Program-made: the position numbers and the translations under genes
Shown: positions 8,802 to 18,703 of the stretch, one piece after another
How positions within the stretch are numbered: position 1 is the stretch's first letter
How the letters are laid out: every line of letters starts with the position of its first letter
The notes under the pieces: generated by a model
Database searches by the model: none
Told to the model about the DNA's origin: nothing
The model's input: only the letters and a program-made list of their open reading frames with translations
Assembly (NCBI GenBank): GCA_017420625.1
Contig: JAFOIR010000225.1
Span: 1-61,444 of the forward strand
DNA length: 61,444 nucleotides
Reading direction: 5' to 3'
Source of the DNA: Bacillota bacterium
Lineage (GTDB): Bacteria > Bacillota_A > Clostridia > Lachnospirales > Bianqueaceae

Positions 8802-9927
8802 GAATAAAACAAGATATTTATCTCCTTTTGGGCGTATCGTGTTGAGTATTCTTCTTACCATCATGTTCGCGGTTATCCTGCTGGCCTGGATTCGGGACAG
8901 ACAGACCCCGGAAAAACTGAAAGTATTGGAGATCGATCAGCAAGCCGTGTATATCAATGAAGCCATGATCTACTACCGCTTGATGCAGGATGCCTTTGAA
9001 CAAAAAGGAGGAGAGGACATCTGGACACTGGATGTACTGGGTGTTGATGTGCGGCAGACGGCACTGGACCGGGTTCTGGAGTCCATCATCCGGATCAAGA
9101 CGGCTGCAAAGGCAGCCGGCAAGGCTTCTTCCTACGAAGAGGAAGAGATAACACGGCTTAAAGAAGTGCTCAAAAGTTACCTGGGAGAAGAATACTGTCT
9201 GATCCACGAGATCGATGATCAGACTTTGATGAAAGTGGCGGAAGACAATTATCTTGCCTATCGGTATGAACACAATGTCCGTTTTCTCTACAGCGAGATT
9301 GAAGACGATATACAGTCCGGTATGGCGGAGAGATTTGGCATCTACGATAATACGCGTACGATGAATGATTATCTGTCCAGAGTCATTCTTGAACCGATTA
9401 TGTTTTATACAGGAACTTTCGTTGAAGGAGAATGGACAGTCTATCCGGCAGTTCAAAGGGAACAGATCCTGCAGTATGCCGAGACGGTCAGAGAAGCGAT
9501 TACCACCAAGAACTACTATACTATGAGAAAACAGTTTGCAGATACTTCCTCTGTTACAGACAATCCGGTCTTTCAGCGAGGAGAAGTCATCTGTCCGGAA
9601 GAACGGTTTGGTCAGGTATACCGCGGACAGATCGATCGGTCGGTAAGAGACCAGATTTTCTCATTAAAGATTGGTGAGATTTCTCCGATCATTGAAACAC
9701 CCTATGGCTACCTGATCGTTCGTATCACTGGTTTCAGGGATCCGATGGAACTGGACAGACAGGAATTTGAAAGGCAGCTGACTTTAGCCAAAGCTCAGTA
9801 CAGAAGTGAACTGACGGAAGAGCTGAAAGCCCGGAGACTTTCATCGGAACTGGACCGTCTGGTAGAAGAGAGTACGCTTGTCAGGTATGACGATCTTTTC
9901 GCTGAATATGTGCGAGAACATGAGTAA
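8794..9927 (+). CDS. Membrane-anchored PrsA/SurA-like parvulin foldase
   Basis: An extracytoplasmic peptidyl-prolyl isomerase and chaperone. 377 residues from the ATG at 8794; an in-frame ATG at 8752 lies deep inside mfd and is not preferred. An N-terminal membrane helix (IVLSILLTIMFAVILLAWI) has no lipobox cysteine, so the protein is an uncleaved membrane anchor rather than a lipoprotein like Bacillus PrsA. A helical chaperone part follows, then a parvulin-like domain near residues 255-310 (FQRGEVICPEERFG, then SLKIGEISPIIETPYGYLIVR). The third gene of the pth-mfd operon. Confidence 0.85.
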   Translation: MSENKTRYLSPFGRIVLSILLTIMFAVILLAWIRDRQTPEKLKVLEIDQQAVYINEAMIYYRLMQDAFEQKGGEDIWTLDVLGVDVRQTALDRVLESIIRIKTAAKAAGKASSYEEEEITRLKEVLKSYLGEEYCLIHEIDDQTLMKVAEDNYLAYRYEHNVRFLYSEIEDDIQSGMAERFGIYDNTRTMNDYLSRVILEPIMFYTGTFVEGEWTVYPAVQREQILQYAETVREAITTKNYYTMRKQFADTSSVTDNPVFQRGEVICPEERFGQVYRGQIDRSVRDQIFSLKIGEISPIIETPYGYLIVRITGFRDPMELDRQEFERQLTLAKAQYRSELTEELKARRLSSELDRLVEESTLVRYDDLFAEYVREHE

Positions 9928-9934
9928 GTGCTTC

Positions 9935-9964
9935 TTGACAAGTACACCCTGCCTGTCGTAAAAT
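9935..9964 (+). promoter_or_regulatory. gap promoter
   Basis: A perfect -35 TTGACA (9935-9940), an 18-base spacer and TAAAAT (9959-9964). It begins eight bases after the foldase stop with no terminator between, so gap may also receive read-through. Confidence 0.75.
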
Positions 9965-10011
9965 ATTTCTGTAAGAACTTTAATTCCACAACTGAATGGA
10001 GGTTGATTCCA

Positions 10012-11040
10012 ATGGTAAAAGTTGCTATTAATGGTTTTGGTCGTATCGGTCGTCTGGCTTTCCGTCAGATGTTCGAGGCTGAGGGTTATGAAGTCGTTGC
10101 TATCAACGATCTGACCAGCCCCAAGATGCTTGCTCATCTGCTGAAATATGATACCGCTCAGGGTTCCTTCTGCGGACGTATCGGTGAGAACAAGCACACG
10201 GTCGAAGCCACTGATGATTCCATCATCGTAGACGGCAAAGAGATCAAGATCTATGCCATCAAAGATGCGAAAGATGCTCCCTGGGGCGAACTGGATGTAG
10301 ACGTAGTGCTCGAGTGCACCGGTTTCTACACCTCTAAAGAAAAATCCATGGCTCACATCGCAGCCGGTGCGAAGAAAGTTGTTATCTCTGCACCCGCCGG
10401 CAACGATCTGAAGACCATCGTCTTCAGCGTTAACGAAAAAGAACTGACTGCCGAAGACCAGATTATTTCTGCCGCTTCCTGCACGACCAACTGCCTGGCT
10501 CCTATGGCCAAAGCTCTGAACGACTATGCTCCGATCCAGTCCGGTATCATGACGACTGTTCATGCTTACACTGGCGACCAGATGATTCTGGATGGCCCCC
10601 ACAGAAAAGGTGACCTTCGCCGTGCTCGCGCAGGCGCTGTCAACATCGTTCCGAACAGCACCGGTGCTGCCAAAGCTATCGGCCTTGTTATTCCCGAACT
10701 GAACGGCAAACTGATCGGTTCCGCTCAGCGTGTTCCGGTTTGCACCGGTTCCACCACTCTTCTTGTCGCTGTCGTTAAGGGCAAAGACATTACCAAAGAA
10801 GGAATCAATGCTGCAATGAAGGCTGCTTCCAGCGCTTCCTACGGCTATACCGAAGAGCCCATCGTTTCTTCTGATGTTATCGGAATGCAGTATGGTTCTC
10901 TGTTCGATGCAACTCAGACCATGGTTGCCAAGTTGGACGACGATACCTATCAGGTACAGGTAGTTTCCTGGTATGACAACGAGAACAGCTACACCAGCCA
11001 GATGGTTCGTACTATCAAATACTTCGCAGAACTGAAGTAA
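10012..11040 (+). CDS. gap: Glyceraldehyde-3-phosphate dehydrogenase, type I
   Basis: A glycolytic NAD-dependent dehydrogenase of 342 residues. The NAD fold [14 protein letters not shown] starts at residue 5. The catalytic cysteine is Cys157 in [10 protein letters not shown], and [13 protein letters not shown] is at the C-terminus. The ATG at 10012 has GGAGG upstream; the frame opens earlier but only the 10012 start matches the family. Codon choice is visibly more C-ending and uniform than in the neighbours, as expected for a highly expressed gene. A single-gene unit with its own promoter and terminator. Confidence 0.98.
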   Translation: MVKVAINGFGRIGRLAFRQMFEAEGYEVVAINDLTSPKMLAHLLKYDTAQGSFCGRIGENKHTVEATDDSIIVDGKEIKIYAIKDAKDAPWGELDVDVVLECTGFYTSKEKSMAHIAAGAKKVVISAPAGNDLKTIVFSVNEKELTAEDQIISAASCTTNCLAPMAKALNDYAPIQSGIMTTVHAYTGDQMILDGPHRKGDLRRARAGAVNIVPNSTGAAKAIGLVIPELNGKLIGSAQRVPVCTGSTTLLVAVVKGKDITKEGINAAMKAASSASYGYTEEPIVSSDVIGMQYGSLFDATQTMVAKLDDDTYQVQVVSWYDNENSYTSQMVRTIKYFAELK

Positions 11041-11068
11041 TTGGATCTAATCTCTCATTTCTAAATCT

Positions 11069-11099
11069 AAAAGGGCTGCCCATTGCGGCAGCCCTTTTT
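11069..11099 (+). terminator. gap terminator
   Basis: A 12-bp stem AAAAGGGCTGCC / GGCAGCCCTTTT (11069-11080 and 11087-11098) with a six-base loop and a T run. The next gene begins only 12 bases after it, and its ribosome site AGGGG sits right behind the T tract. Confidence 0.9.
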
Positions 11100-11110
11100 A
11101 GGGGCTTTTT

Positions 11111-13330
11111 ATGCACAAAATCAATGAATGGATAGATAAAATGCCGGTGACTGTGAAAGTGCCGCTGGCTCTTTTGTTTTTTCCCGGAAGTGTTTTCTTT
11201 CAGGAGATGATATTTCACCAGGCCGTTTCCCAAACGAGATCGTCGGTTGGTACACTGATGCTGCTTCTGTACTCTTTTGTACTTGGCTGCATCCTTTATC
11301 TTCCAACGTACTTTATTCGAAAACGATCGATCGTCAAAACAATTAACGGTGTGATTCTTGCCGTGATTGCAGTCCTTTTCCTGGTAGAGTTTTTTATTGT
11401 TCAGAAATTTCAGACACTGTTTGATATCCGTACGATCGTAGGCGGTGCAAAAGGAATCGTTCAGGATTTTGCAGGCGCTACGTTTCGTATGATTTTTACG
11501 AAAACAGGTCTTTGGCATATTTTTCTTTTCTTTATTCCTTTTATCCTGTATTTTCTCTTCTTTGCCAGAATGATGGATACTTCTGAATGGAGTATTTCCT
11601 CAAAGGCGAGATGGATCCTCTTTTTTGGCCTTGCGCTTGTATCGATGGACTCGTTTCTCTGTACCAAGATCGTCTTTCGAAACAATGAACAGATGAAAAA
11701 AGCATACAAGGCCAATTACTCCTTTGCCATTGGAGTAGATCGTTTTGGCCTGATGACAGGGCTTCGTCTTGATCTGATCCGAAAAACAGACACAGAGAAA
11801 GATGTTTCGATCGAATTTGAAGACTGGGAGGAACTGGAAGAGTGGAATGACTCTTTGAGTGAAGAAACTGAGATACAGGAAAGCCTGGCATACGAAGAGT
11901 CCTCTTCCTCAGAAAATGCAGAATCATCAAATGTTGTCGAAGAAGCCGAAATCAGCGAAGTTTCAGATGGGGCGGGGGATGTACAAGAGCAGGAGGAGAA
12001 AAAATCTTCTATTCTTCCGGAAACCTGGGAAGTGAAGCCTGCAGCCCTGGATATTGATCTGGAAGCCCTGGCTGATAACGCGCCCAGTACTTATGTTGGC
12101 AACATGCTGCGTTATGCTGCTATGCAGACTCCTTCCAATACCAATCAGTTTACCGGTATTTTCAAGGGGAAAAATCTGATCCTGATCTGTGCGGAAGCTT
12201 TTTGCTCCTACGCGATCCGGGAGGATCTTACCCCGACGCTTTATCGTATGGCGACCAGAGGCATCAACTTCCTGGACTACACTCAGTCCTACAGCTGCGG
12301 CACCACCGGCGGAGAATGCTCCTATCTGATGGGTGTTCTTCCGGTGGATGGATCTGATTCCATGCTGGAGATCATTGGACATAACAATTATTATACGATG
12401 GGCAGTTTTCTTGACAGAGAGGGTTATTACGGAAAAGCTTTCCACAACCATCGCTACACCTATTACAACCGGCATCTGACCCATGAATGGCTCGGATATT
12501 CGGACGGCTATATGGGGATGGGCAACGGAATGGAAGAGTTCGTGACTCAGACCTGGGCGGAAAGTGATGTTGAGATGTTCACCGGCACATATCCGCTGTA
12601 TCATGACAAGACTCCGTTCAATATCTACTATATGACTGTCAGCGGACATGATGAATACCGCGAGAACGACAATGTTCAGTGCTATTATCACTACGATGAG
12701 GTCAAGGATCTTCCGTACAGCTATATGGTTCAGTGCTATTTTGCTGCCAACCTGGAGCTGGAATATTCCATGCAGTATCTCATCGAACAGCTCGAGAAAG
12801 ACGGACTGGCAGATGACACTGTCATCGTGATCTCCGGTGATCATTTCCCCTACGGACTGGGCTGGTATGATGCGCTCGGATATAAGGACGATCTGAACGA
12901 ACTATACGGATTTACGGTCAAAACCTATCTGGAACGCGATCAGAATCAGCTGATCATCTGGTCCGGATGCCTGGAAAAAGAAGATCCTATCGTAGTGGAG
13001 GATCCGGTATGTGCGATCGATGTTCTTCCGACGCTTCTCAATCTGTTTGGATGTGAATGGGATTCCAGGCTTCTTCCCGGACGGGATGTGTTTTCCAAAA
13101 AACTGCCGCTGGTCTTTGACTGCTATGGAAACTGGAAGACACCTAAAGGCGTCTATGATGCCTTTTCTGAGGTGTTTACACCGACAGATCCCAAGATGAC
13201 TTCGCAGGAGGATTACGTAAAACGCATCAACACGACGGTATCCAACAAACAAAAATACTGTGGAGTGATCCTGAATACGGATTTCTTTGAATATATCTTC
13301 CCGACACCCGAAGAAGATGGAGGATCATGA
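11111..13330 (+). CDS. LtaS-family membrane sulfatase (glycerol-phosphate or phosphoethanolamine transferase)
   Basis: 739 residues. Five or so N-terminal membrane helices (about 20-200) are followed by a long acidic, Ser/Glu-rich linker (about 235-320). The extracellular sulfatase domain starts at GKNLILICAEAFC. CGTTGGE supplies the candidate catalytic threonine, ISGDHFPYG the late metal-binding Asp-His, and FHNHRYTYYNR a conserved His region. Family members polymerise lipoteichoic acid or modify envelope glycolipids with head groups from phospholipids. The linker is longer and more acidic than in Staphylococcus LtaS. The start at 11111 uses AGGGG immediately after the gap terminator. Which polymer it makes cannot be told from sequence. 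Confidence 0.88.
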   Translation: MHKINEWIDKMPVTVKVPLALLFFPGSVFFQEMIFHQAVSQTRSSVGTLMLLLYSFVLGCILYLPTYFIRKRSIVKTINGVILAVIAVLFLVEFFIVQKFQTLFDIRTIVGGAKGIVQDFAGATFRMIFTKTGLWHIFLFFIPFILYFLFFARMMDTSEWSISSKARWILFFGLALVSMDSFLCTKIVFRNNEQMKKAYKANYSFAIGVDRFGLMTGLRLDLIRKTDTEKDVSIEFEDWEELEEWNDSLSEETEIQESLAYEESSSSENAESSNVVEEAEISEVSDGAGDVQEQEEKKSSILPETWEVKPAALDIDLEALADNAPSTYVGNMLRYAAMQTPSNTNQFTGIFKGKNLILICAEAFCSYAIREDLTPTLYRMATRGINFLDYTQSYSCGTTGGECSYLMGVLPVDGSDSMLEIIGHNNYYTMGSFLDREGYYGKAFHNHRYTYYNRHLTHEWLGYSDGYMGMGNGMEEFVTQTWAESDVEMFTGTYPLYHDKTPFNIYYMTVSGHDEYRENDNVQCYYHYDEVKDLPYSYMVQCYFAANLELEYSMQYLIEQLEKDGLADDTVIVISGDHFPYGLGWYDALGYKDDLNELYGFTVKTYLERDQNQLIIWSGCLEKEDPIVVEDPVCAIDVLPTLLNLFGCEWDSRLLPGRDVFSKKLPLVFDCYGNWKTPKGVYDAFSEVFTPTDPKMTSQEDYVKRINTTVSNKQKYCGVILNTDFFEYIFPTPEEDGGS

Positions 13331-13339
13331 AAATAATCC

Positions 13340-13368
13340 TTGCATTTCTCTTTCATTCGGTGTATAAT
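13340..13368 (+). promoter_or_regulatory. Promoter of the rimP-nusA-infB operon
   Basis: TTGCAT (13340-13345), a 17-base spacer and a perfect TATAAT (13363-13368). The predicted start near 13375 gives a leader of about 80 bases before rimP. Confidence 0.8.
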
Positions 13369-13400
13369 TTATAAGGTTATTGAATATGATTAGTAAAGGA

Positions 13401-13422
13401 GAGTGAGCCAAGCGGCTCACTC
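13401..13422 (+). promoter_or_regulatory. Leader hairpin upstream of rimP
   Basis: A perfect 9-bp stem GAGTGAGCC / GGCTCACTC with loop AAGC, followed by TTCTTGCTG. It lies in the untranslated leader of the nusA operon. The downstream T content is poor for a classical terminator, so it may be a pause or attenuation element sensitive to NusA. That role is inference from nusA autoregulation in other bacteria. Confidence 0.5.
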
Positions 13423-13455
13423 TTCTTGCTGAATAGGATAAAAACGGAGGATGAA

Positions 13456-13932
13456 GTGAAAAAACAAGAGCTGATCGATCATGTTGAAGCCATTGCCGTA
13501 AAACTGGCAGAAGGCTTCGGATATGAAATCGTTGACGTCGATTACGTCAAGGAAGGGCCCAACTGGTATCTGAAAGTATTTGCTGACAAGCAAGGCGGTT
13601 TTTCGATCAATGACTGTGTCGCGCTTTCCCACGCTTTGGAGGAAAAGCTCGAGGAAAATGATCCAATCGAAAACGCATATATCCTGGAAGTCAGTTCTCC
13701 CGGACTGGATCGTCCGCTGAAAAAGGATAAGGACTTCATCCGCAGCATCGGTAAGCTTGTAGACATCAAGCTTTTTGAAACAAAGGAAGGTATCAGCGAA
13801 AAGAGCTTTACAGCACTTCTTCGCGCATTTGATCCGGACAAGGGAACCGTCACACTCGAACTGGAAGACGGAAAAGAAATTGAACTTGCCCGGAAGGAAC
13901 TGGCCGGTATTCGGCTGGCGGTTGTTTTTTAA
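13456..13932 (+). CDS. rimP: Ribosome maturation factor
   Basis: Assists 30S subunit assembly. 158 residues from a GTG at 13456, chosen because GGAGG ends five bases before it; the frame is open back to a TTG at 13426 that has no ribosome site and lies in the leader hairpin region. Family motifs are GYEIVDVDYVKEGPNWYLKVF, ILEVSSPGLDRPL (the most conserved RimP stretch) and a C-terminal SH3-like strand set. First gene of the nusA-infB operon. Confidence 0.95.
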   Translation: MKKQELIDHVEAIAVKLAEGFGYEIVDVDYVKEGPNWYLKVFADKQGGFSINDCVALSHALEEKLEENDPIENAYILEVSSPGLDRPLKKDKDFIRSIGKLVDIKLFETKEGISEKSFTALLRAFDPDKGTVTLELEDGKEIELARKELAGIRLAVVF

Positions 13933-13952
13933 GTAAGGAGGATAATGGAAAA

Positions 13953-15074
13953 ATGAATGAACTTATCATGGCACTGGATCTGATCCAGGAGCAGAACGGG
14001 ATCAACAAAGAAGAGATGTTTCAGGCCATCGAGCAGTCTCTGTTGACTGCCTGCAAGAAGAATTTCGGAACTTCCGACAATATCGAAGTAACGATGGACA
14101 GAAAAACCGGCGCCTTCAAGGTTATCGCCAAGAAGAATGTCGTAGAAACCGTACTGGATTCAGCGCTCCAGATCTCCCTGGAGGATGCGCAGAGAGAAAA
14201 TGCTGCGTTTCAACTGGGTGATATCTGTGCCGTAGAAGTAACTCCGAAAAACTTCAGCCGTATTGCGGCGCAGAATGCCAAACAGATCATTGTACAGAAG
14301 ATTCACGAAGCGGAACGCCGCAGCGTTTATAACGAGTACAAACCGACGGAAAAGGAAATCGTCTCCGGACTTATTCAGAGAAAAGAAAAAGGCAATGTCT
14401 ATATCAACCTGGGTAAGATCGAAGCACAGCTTTCTCCCAAGGAACAGATTCCCGGAGAACTGTATCCCATGAACAAGCGTTTGAAGATCTATGTCGTAGA
14501 AGTCAGGGATTCAGGCCGCGGTCCTTACATGATCGCCTCCAGAACTCGTCCGGAGTTTATCAAACGCCTCTTCGAGCAGGAAGTTCCGGAGATCCATGAC
14601 GGCATCGTACTGATCAAGTCGATCGCCCGTGAAGCAGGATCCCGTTCCAAGATGGCTGTTTACAGCCGTGACCCGATGGTCGATCCGCTTGGCGCCTGTG
14701 TAGGTCCCAGCGGAAATCGTGTCGGAACGATCGTGGATGAACTGAATGGTGAAAAGATCGATATCGTTGTCTGGAACGAAGAACCGGCACGGTTTATCCA
14801 GGCAGCTCTTTCACCGGCAGAAGTCGAACGAGTGGAAGTCGATAAAGAAGCCCGTACAGCAACGGTCATCGTACCGGATCACCAGCTTTCTCTGGCGATC
14901 GGTAAGGAAGGACAGAATGCGCGTCTTTCTGCAAGACTGACCGGTTACAAGATCGATATCAAGAGTGTCTCTCAGGCAGAAAACGGTGAGGAAGACGATT
15001 ATGATATCGATTTCAGCTTCCTCGATGAGGATGACGATGAAGATCTCGTCTACGATGGCGAGGAGGAAGAATGA
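13953..15074 (+). CDS. nusA: Transcription termination/antitermination factor NusA
   Basis: Binds RNA polymerase and RNA to modulate pausing and termination. 373 residues: N-terminal domain 1-125, S1 domain 130-195, then KH domains with DPLGACVGPSGNRVG and LAIGKEGQNARLSARLTGYKIDI. The tail after the KH domains is extremely acidic (about 30 residues of D/E), with no extra C-terminal repeats, typical of Firmicutes. AGGAGG lies 11 bases before the ATG at 13953. A four-codon ORF (ATG GAA AAA TGA, 13945-13956) sits between and overlaps the start. Confidence 0.97.
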   Translation: MNELIMALDLIQEQNGINKEEMFQAIEQSLLTACKKNFGTSDNIEVTMDRKTGAFKVIAKKNVVETVLDSALQISLEDAQRENAAFQLGDICAVEVTPKNFSRIAAQNAKQIIVQKIHEAERRSVYNEYKPTEKEIVSGLIQRKEKGNVYINLGKIEAQLSPKEQIPGELYPMNKRLKIYVVEVRDSGRGPYMIASRTRPEFIKRLFEQEVPEIHDGIVLIKSIAREAGSRSKMAVYSRDPMVDPLGACVGPSGNRVGTIVDELNGEKIDIVVWNEEPARFIQAALSPAEVERVEVDKEARTATVIVPDHQLSLAIGKEGQNARLSARLTGYKIDIKSVSQAENGEEDDYDIDFSFLDEDDDEDLVYDGEEEE

Positions 15075-15355
15075 AGACCAGAAAGATCCCAATGAGAAAA
15101 TGCACCGGGTGTCAGCAGGTCAAGGAAAAAAGACAGCTCTTGAGGGTCGTACGCGAACCCGAAGGACAGGTTTCGATCGATCGAACCGGCAGAAAGTCGG
15201 GGCGAGGAGCCTATCTTTGCGAAGATATTACCTGTCTGGAAAAAGCGATAAAAACGAGAGCGCTGGAGCGATCACTGGAAACAGAGATTTCTCCGGAAGT
15301 CTATGAAAACCTGAAAAAGGAGCTGACGGAAAAGGATGGTTCCCAGGATGCATGA
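15071..15355 (+). CDS. ylxR: YlxR-family RNA-binding protein
   Basis: 94 residues, overlapping nusA by four bases (ATGA). The family hallmarks are PMRKCTGCQQVKEKRQLLRVV at the N-terminus and GRKSGRGAYLCEDITCLEKA. In other Firmicutes YlxR (RnpM) binds RNA and has been linked to RNase P activity and transcription; those roles come from the family and nothing here tests them. Confidence 0.93.
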   Translation: MKTRKIPMRKCTGCQQVKEKRQLLRVVREPEGQVSIDRTGRKSGRGAYLCEDITCLEKAIKTRALERSLETEISPEVYENLKKELTEKDGSQDA

Positions 15356-15695
15356 TCAACAAATGACGGATCGGCTGCTGTTTTTGCTTGGGCTGTGCCG
15401 TAAGGCCGGCGCTGTAAGAAGCGGTGAGGAAGGATGCCTTGCTGCGATTCGGAGCCGCGAAGCCCACCTGGTCATCATCAGTGAAGATGCTTCCAGTGGA
15501 ACCAGCAAGAAGTTTCATGATAAATGTTCTTTCTATCATGTTCCGATCGAAACAGCACCCTATGATAAGGTCAGACTCGGGAAAGCCATGGGGATCTCAC
15601 CCCGTTCATGTATGGCTGTTACCAACGAAGGACTTGCCGAGCTGATTCAAAAAGAATTCAAGACCTGTACAGAAGAGGTGGAAAATATTGGCTAA
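15348..15695 (+). CDS. L7Ae-family RNA-binding protein (YlxQ-like)
   Basis: 115 residues from the ATG at 15348, which overlaps the ylxR stop; an in-frame GTG-type start 12 bases earlier is possible. It has the L7Ae/L30e fold: a segment from [17 protein letters not shown], then [17 protein letters not shown], then a segment ending [16 protein letters not shown]. Such proteins bind kink-turn RNA; in this operon position they are called YlxQ or ribosomal L7Ae-like. Its end overlaps the infB start by eight bases. Confidence 0.9.
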   Translation: MHDQQMTDRLLFLLGLCRKAGAVRSGEEGCLAAIRSREAHLVIISEDASSGTSKKFHDKCSFYHVPIETAPYDKVRLGKAMGISPRSCMAVTNEGLAELIQKEFKTCTEEVENIG

Positions 15696-18600
15696 ACTCA
15701 GAATTGAAGATGTTGCAAAAAAATTAAACGTTCCGGCCCAGATGGTAATGAAAAAACTGGAGGAGATAGGTATCTTTGCTTCCAACGCTCAGAATACCCT
15801 GAGTCAGGAGGAGGTACTGAAGGTTGTCGAACTGATCACCGGCAAGAAACCCAAAGTACGGGCTAAAACGGCGCCTAAGGCTGAAAAGCCGGCAGCAACA
15901 GCCGTTGAAAAACCGGTAAAGAAAGCTGTACCTGCAGAAGAGAAGCCGGCGGAAGAAAAGCCAGTTGAAAAACCGGCAGAAAAACCAACAGAAAAACCAG
16001 CAGAAACTGTTGAGAAACCGAAAAAGGAAAAAGCACCGAAGACTGAAGATAAACCAGTTGAAGTTCCAGTGGAAAAGCCAGTTGAAAAACCGGCAGATAA
16101 ACCTGCAGAAAAACCAGAAGAAAAGCCGGCTGCAGCAGAAGCTGCAGAAGAGAAGACTCTTCCGAAGACTGAAGAGACAAAGGAAGAAAAACCTGTAGTT
16201 CCTGCAGAGGAGAAAGAAGATAAACCGGCTGTTAAGCCAGCTGCCAAAGCAGCGGCTGCTTCCCAGACCCCGGCCGCTTCTGCCGGCAGAAAACTGGAAG
16301 GAGAGATCGTTCGTACAGCTGACGGACGCCTGGTACGAAGGGTTCCCATCGTTCAGACACGCCGTGTTGCTGACGGAACAGGATCTACCAGAAGTACCCA
16401 GAGCGCACAGTCTGGTACAAAAACAAGAACCCAGCAGTCCGGAACAACAGCCAAGCCTCAGGGTGGAGCCGGAAGAGGAACGAATGCTTCTCAGTCCACA
16501 AGAGGGGCTGATAATCGTCCTCAGAATGGACGCAGGGATCAGGCTGGTACCACCGGAGGAACCGGAAGAACCGGCGCAGACACACGCCGTACGGGATTCG
16601 ATCGAAAAGGTCAGGATCAGGGCATGGGCGGAAAAGACCGCATGCCTGAACGTCCGGCACGTTCCGGCAACGCTGCCAGAGGGCAGCAGGCAGGCGGAGC
16701 AAGACGCAGTGGTTCAGATTCATATGATATGGGTCTTTCTGCTCCCAAAGCCAAAACCGAAAATAAGGACAGCCGGAAGCAGAACGAACGTAAGAAAGGC
16801 GAAAAGCAGCGTAATACTGCAACTGAAGAATACAAGAACAAGAAGAAATCTCTCAGCCAGGAGAAAGGATATCTGGATGACGACCGTCTGGCTCGTCATA
16901 AGAAAAAACCTGTCAAACGGCCGGGAACCAATACAGTGGTCGAGGAGGAGGACATCAAGATCGTTCAGCTTCCGGACAGCATGACAGTCAAAGAATTTGC
17001 TGACATGCTTCACAAACCGATCAATCAGATCATTAAAGCTCTGATGGGCAAAGGCATCATGGCCGGCCTGAATCAGATCATCGAATATGAACAGGCTGAA
17101 GAGATCGCGACAGAGATGGATATTCTGGTCGAGCATCAGGAAGAAGAGGACATCTTCGCTAAGTATGCAAGTTTTACTGATGCAGAAGAAGATCTGAAAC
17201 CTCGTTCACCTGTCGTGGTTGTCATGGGACACGTTGACCATGGTAAGACTTCTCTTCTTGATGCGATCCGTGATACACACGTCACTGCTCGTGAAGCCGG
17301 CGGAATCACTCAGCACATCGGTGCTTCTGTTGTAACGATCAATGATCGGGAGATCACTTTCCTGGATACGCCCGGACACGAGGCATTTACAGCTATGCGT
17401 ATGCGTGGTGCACAGGTTACGGATATTGCGATCCTTGTCGTTGCAGCGGATGACGGTGTCATGCCGCAGACGATTGAAGCCATCAACCATGCCAAGGCGG
17501 CCGGTGTTCAGATTATCGTTGCCATCAATAAGATGGATAAAGCAGGCGCTAATCCCGACCGTGTCAAACAGGAACTGACCGAATATGAACTGATTCCCGA
17601 AGACTGGGGCGGCAGCACGATCTGTGTACCTGTCTCTGCAATCAAGAAAGAAGGAATCGATACCCTTCTGGAAATGGTTCTGCTGGTTGCCGATATGCAG
17701 GAACTGAAAGCTAATCCGGACGCTCTTGCATCCGGTACAGTCATTGAATCTGAGCTGGATAAAGGCCGGGGTGCTGTTGCAACCGTTCTGGTACAGCGCG
17801 GTACTCTTCATGTCGGTGATACGATCGTCGCAGGCAGCTGTTTCGGACGTATCAAAGCCATGGTCGATGACCAGGGCCGCCGCGTGAGAGAAGCAGGACC
17901 TTCCATGCCCGTCGAGATTATCGGCCTTTCCGAGGTCCCGCAGGCTGGCGATTCCTTCTACATGACGGAAACTGACCGTGAAGCCAGAACCCTGGCTGAA
18001 AAAGTTGCTGCCCGTGATCGTATCAAACTGATGGAAGGCAACAAGAGAGTCAACCTGAATGATCTGTTCGGAGATATCCAGGCAGGAGAAGTCAAGGAAC
18101 TGAATATCCTTGTCAAAGCAGACGTACAGGGCAGTGTGGAAGCGGTGAAACAGTCACTGGAAAAACTGTCGAACGACCAGGTTGCCGTTCGCGTGATCCA
18201 CGGCGCTGTTGGTGCTGTCAACGAATCGGATGTCATGCTTGCTTCAGCTTCGAACTCGATTATCATCGGATTCAACGTTCGTCCGGACGCTGCTGCTAAA
18301 TCCATGGCGGAAGAGCAGAAGGTTGATATCCGTCTGTATCGTGTTATCTACAATGCGATCGACGATATTGAAGCTGCCATGAAAGGTCTTCTGGATCCGG
18401 AATTCCAGGAGAAGATCCTTGGTCATGCACAGGTACGTCAGATCTTCCACGCTTCCGGTGTCGGTACGATTGCCGGTTCCTATGTCACCGACGGAAAAAT
18501 CATGCGCAACTCAAGCGCCCGTATCGTACGTGATGGTATCGTAGTTCATGAAGGCCCGCTGGCATCACTTCGCCGCTTCAAGGACGATGTAAGAGAAGTT

Positions 18601-18702
18601 GCGACCGGATACGAATGCGGTATCATGTTTGAGAAATATAATGATGTCAAGGAAGGCGACGTCATCGAAGCCTTCACAATGGAAGAAATCAAGAGAGATT
18701 AA
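15688..18702 (+). CDS. infB: Translation initiation factor IF-2
   Basis: A GTPase that places initiator tRNA on the ribosome. 1004 residues, long for the family. It starts at TTG (15688) with GAGGTGG seven bases upstream. The IF2_N helix domain is at 1-55. Residues 65-190 form a low-complexity [11 protein letters not shown] stretch, and 205-385 is a Gly/Arg/Thr/Gln-rich disordered stretch. A second IF2_N module ([18 protein letters not shown]) lies near 431. The G domain has GHVDHGKTS (about 513), DTPGHEAF and NKMDKA. Domains II-IV follow to a typical end. Confidence 0.97.
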   Translation: MAKLRIEDVAKKLNVPAQMVMKKLEEIGIFASNAQNTLSQEEVLKVVELITGKKPKVRAKTAPKAEKPAATAVEKPVKKAVPAEEKPAEEKPVEKPAEKPTEKPAETVEKPKKEKAPKTEDKPVEVPVEKPVEKPADKPAEKPEEKPAAAEAAEEKTLPKTEETKEEKPVVPAEEKEDKPAVKPAAKAAAASQTPAASAGRKLEGEIVRTADGRLVRRVPIVQTRRVADGTGSTRSTQSAQSGTKTRTQQSGTTAKPQGGAGRGTNASQSTRGADNRPQNGRRDQAGTTGGTGRTGADTRRTGFDRKGQDQGMGGKDRMPERPARSGNAARGQQAGGARRSGSDSYDMGLSAPKAKTENKDSRKQNERKKGEKQRNTATEEYKNKKKSLSQEKGYLDDDRLARHKKKPVKRPGTNTVVEEEDIKIVQLPDSMTVKEFADMLHKPINQIIKALMGKGIMAGLNQIIEYEQAEEIATEMDILVEHQEEEDIFAKYASFTDAEEDLKPRSPVVVVMGHVDHGKTSLLDAIRDTHVTAREAGGITQHIGASVVTINDREITFLDTPGHEAFTAMRMRGAQVTDIAILVVAADDGVMPQTIEAINHAKAAGVQIIVAINKMDKAGANPDRVKQELTEYELIPEDWGGSTICVPVSAIKKEGIDTLLEMVLLVADMQELKANPDALASGTVIESELDKGRGAVATVLVQRGTLHVGDTIVAGSCFGRIKAMVDDQGRRVREAGPSMPVEIIGLSEVPQAGDSFYMTETDREARTLAEKVAARDRIKLMEGNKRVNLNDLFGDIQAGEVKELNILVKADVQGSVEAVKQSLEKLSNDQVAVRVIHGAVGAVNESDVMLASASNSIIIGFNVRPDAAAKSMAEEQKVDIRLYRVIYNAIDDIEAAMKGLLDPEFQEKILGHAQVRQIFHASGVGTIAGSYVTDGKIMRNSSARIVRDGIVVHEGPLASLRRFKDDVREVATGYECGIMFEKYNDVKEGDVIEAFTMEEIKRD
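15880..16230 (+). repeat. EKPA-type low-complexity repeat inside infB
   Basis: Imperfect 12-base units such as GAAAAACCAGCA encode EKPA/EKPV/EKPE tetrapeptides. They make a long proline/lysine/glutamate linker between the first IF2_N module and the disordered Gly-rich part. Spurious antisense and +1 ORFs here are products of the biased composition. Confidence 0.8.
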
Positions 18703-18703
18703 A

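Noticed and set aside
13426..13455. TTG start giving rimP ten extra residues
   Set aside because: No ribosome site before it; GGAGG sits five bases before the GTG at 13456.
15804..16349. Antisense Ser/Ala/Gly/Phe-rich ORF across the infB repeat region
   Set aside because: A by-product of the low-complexity composition; no start signal and it lies inside a certain gene.
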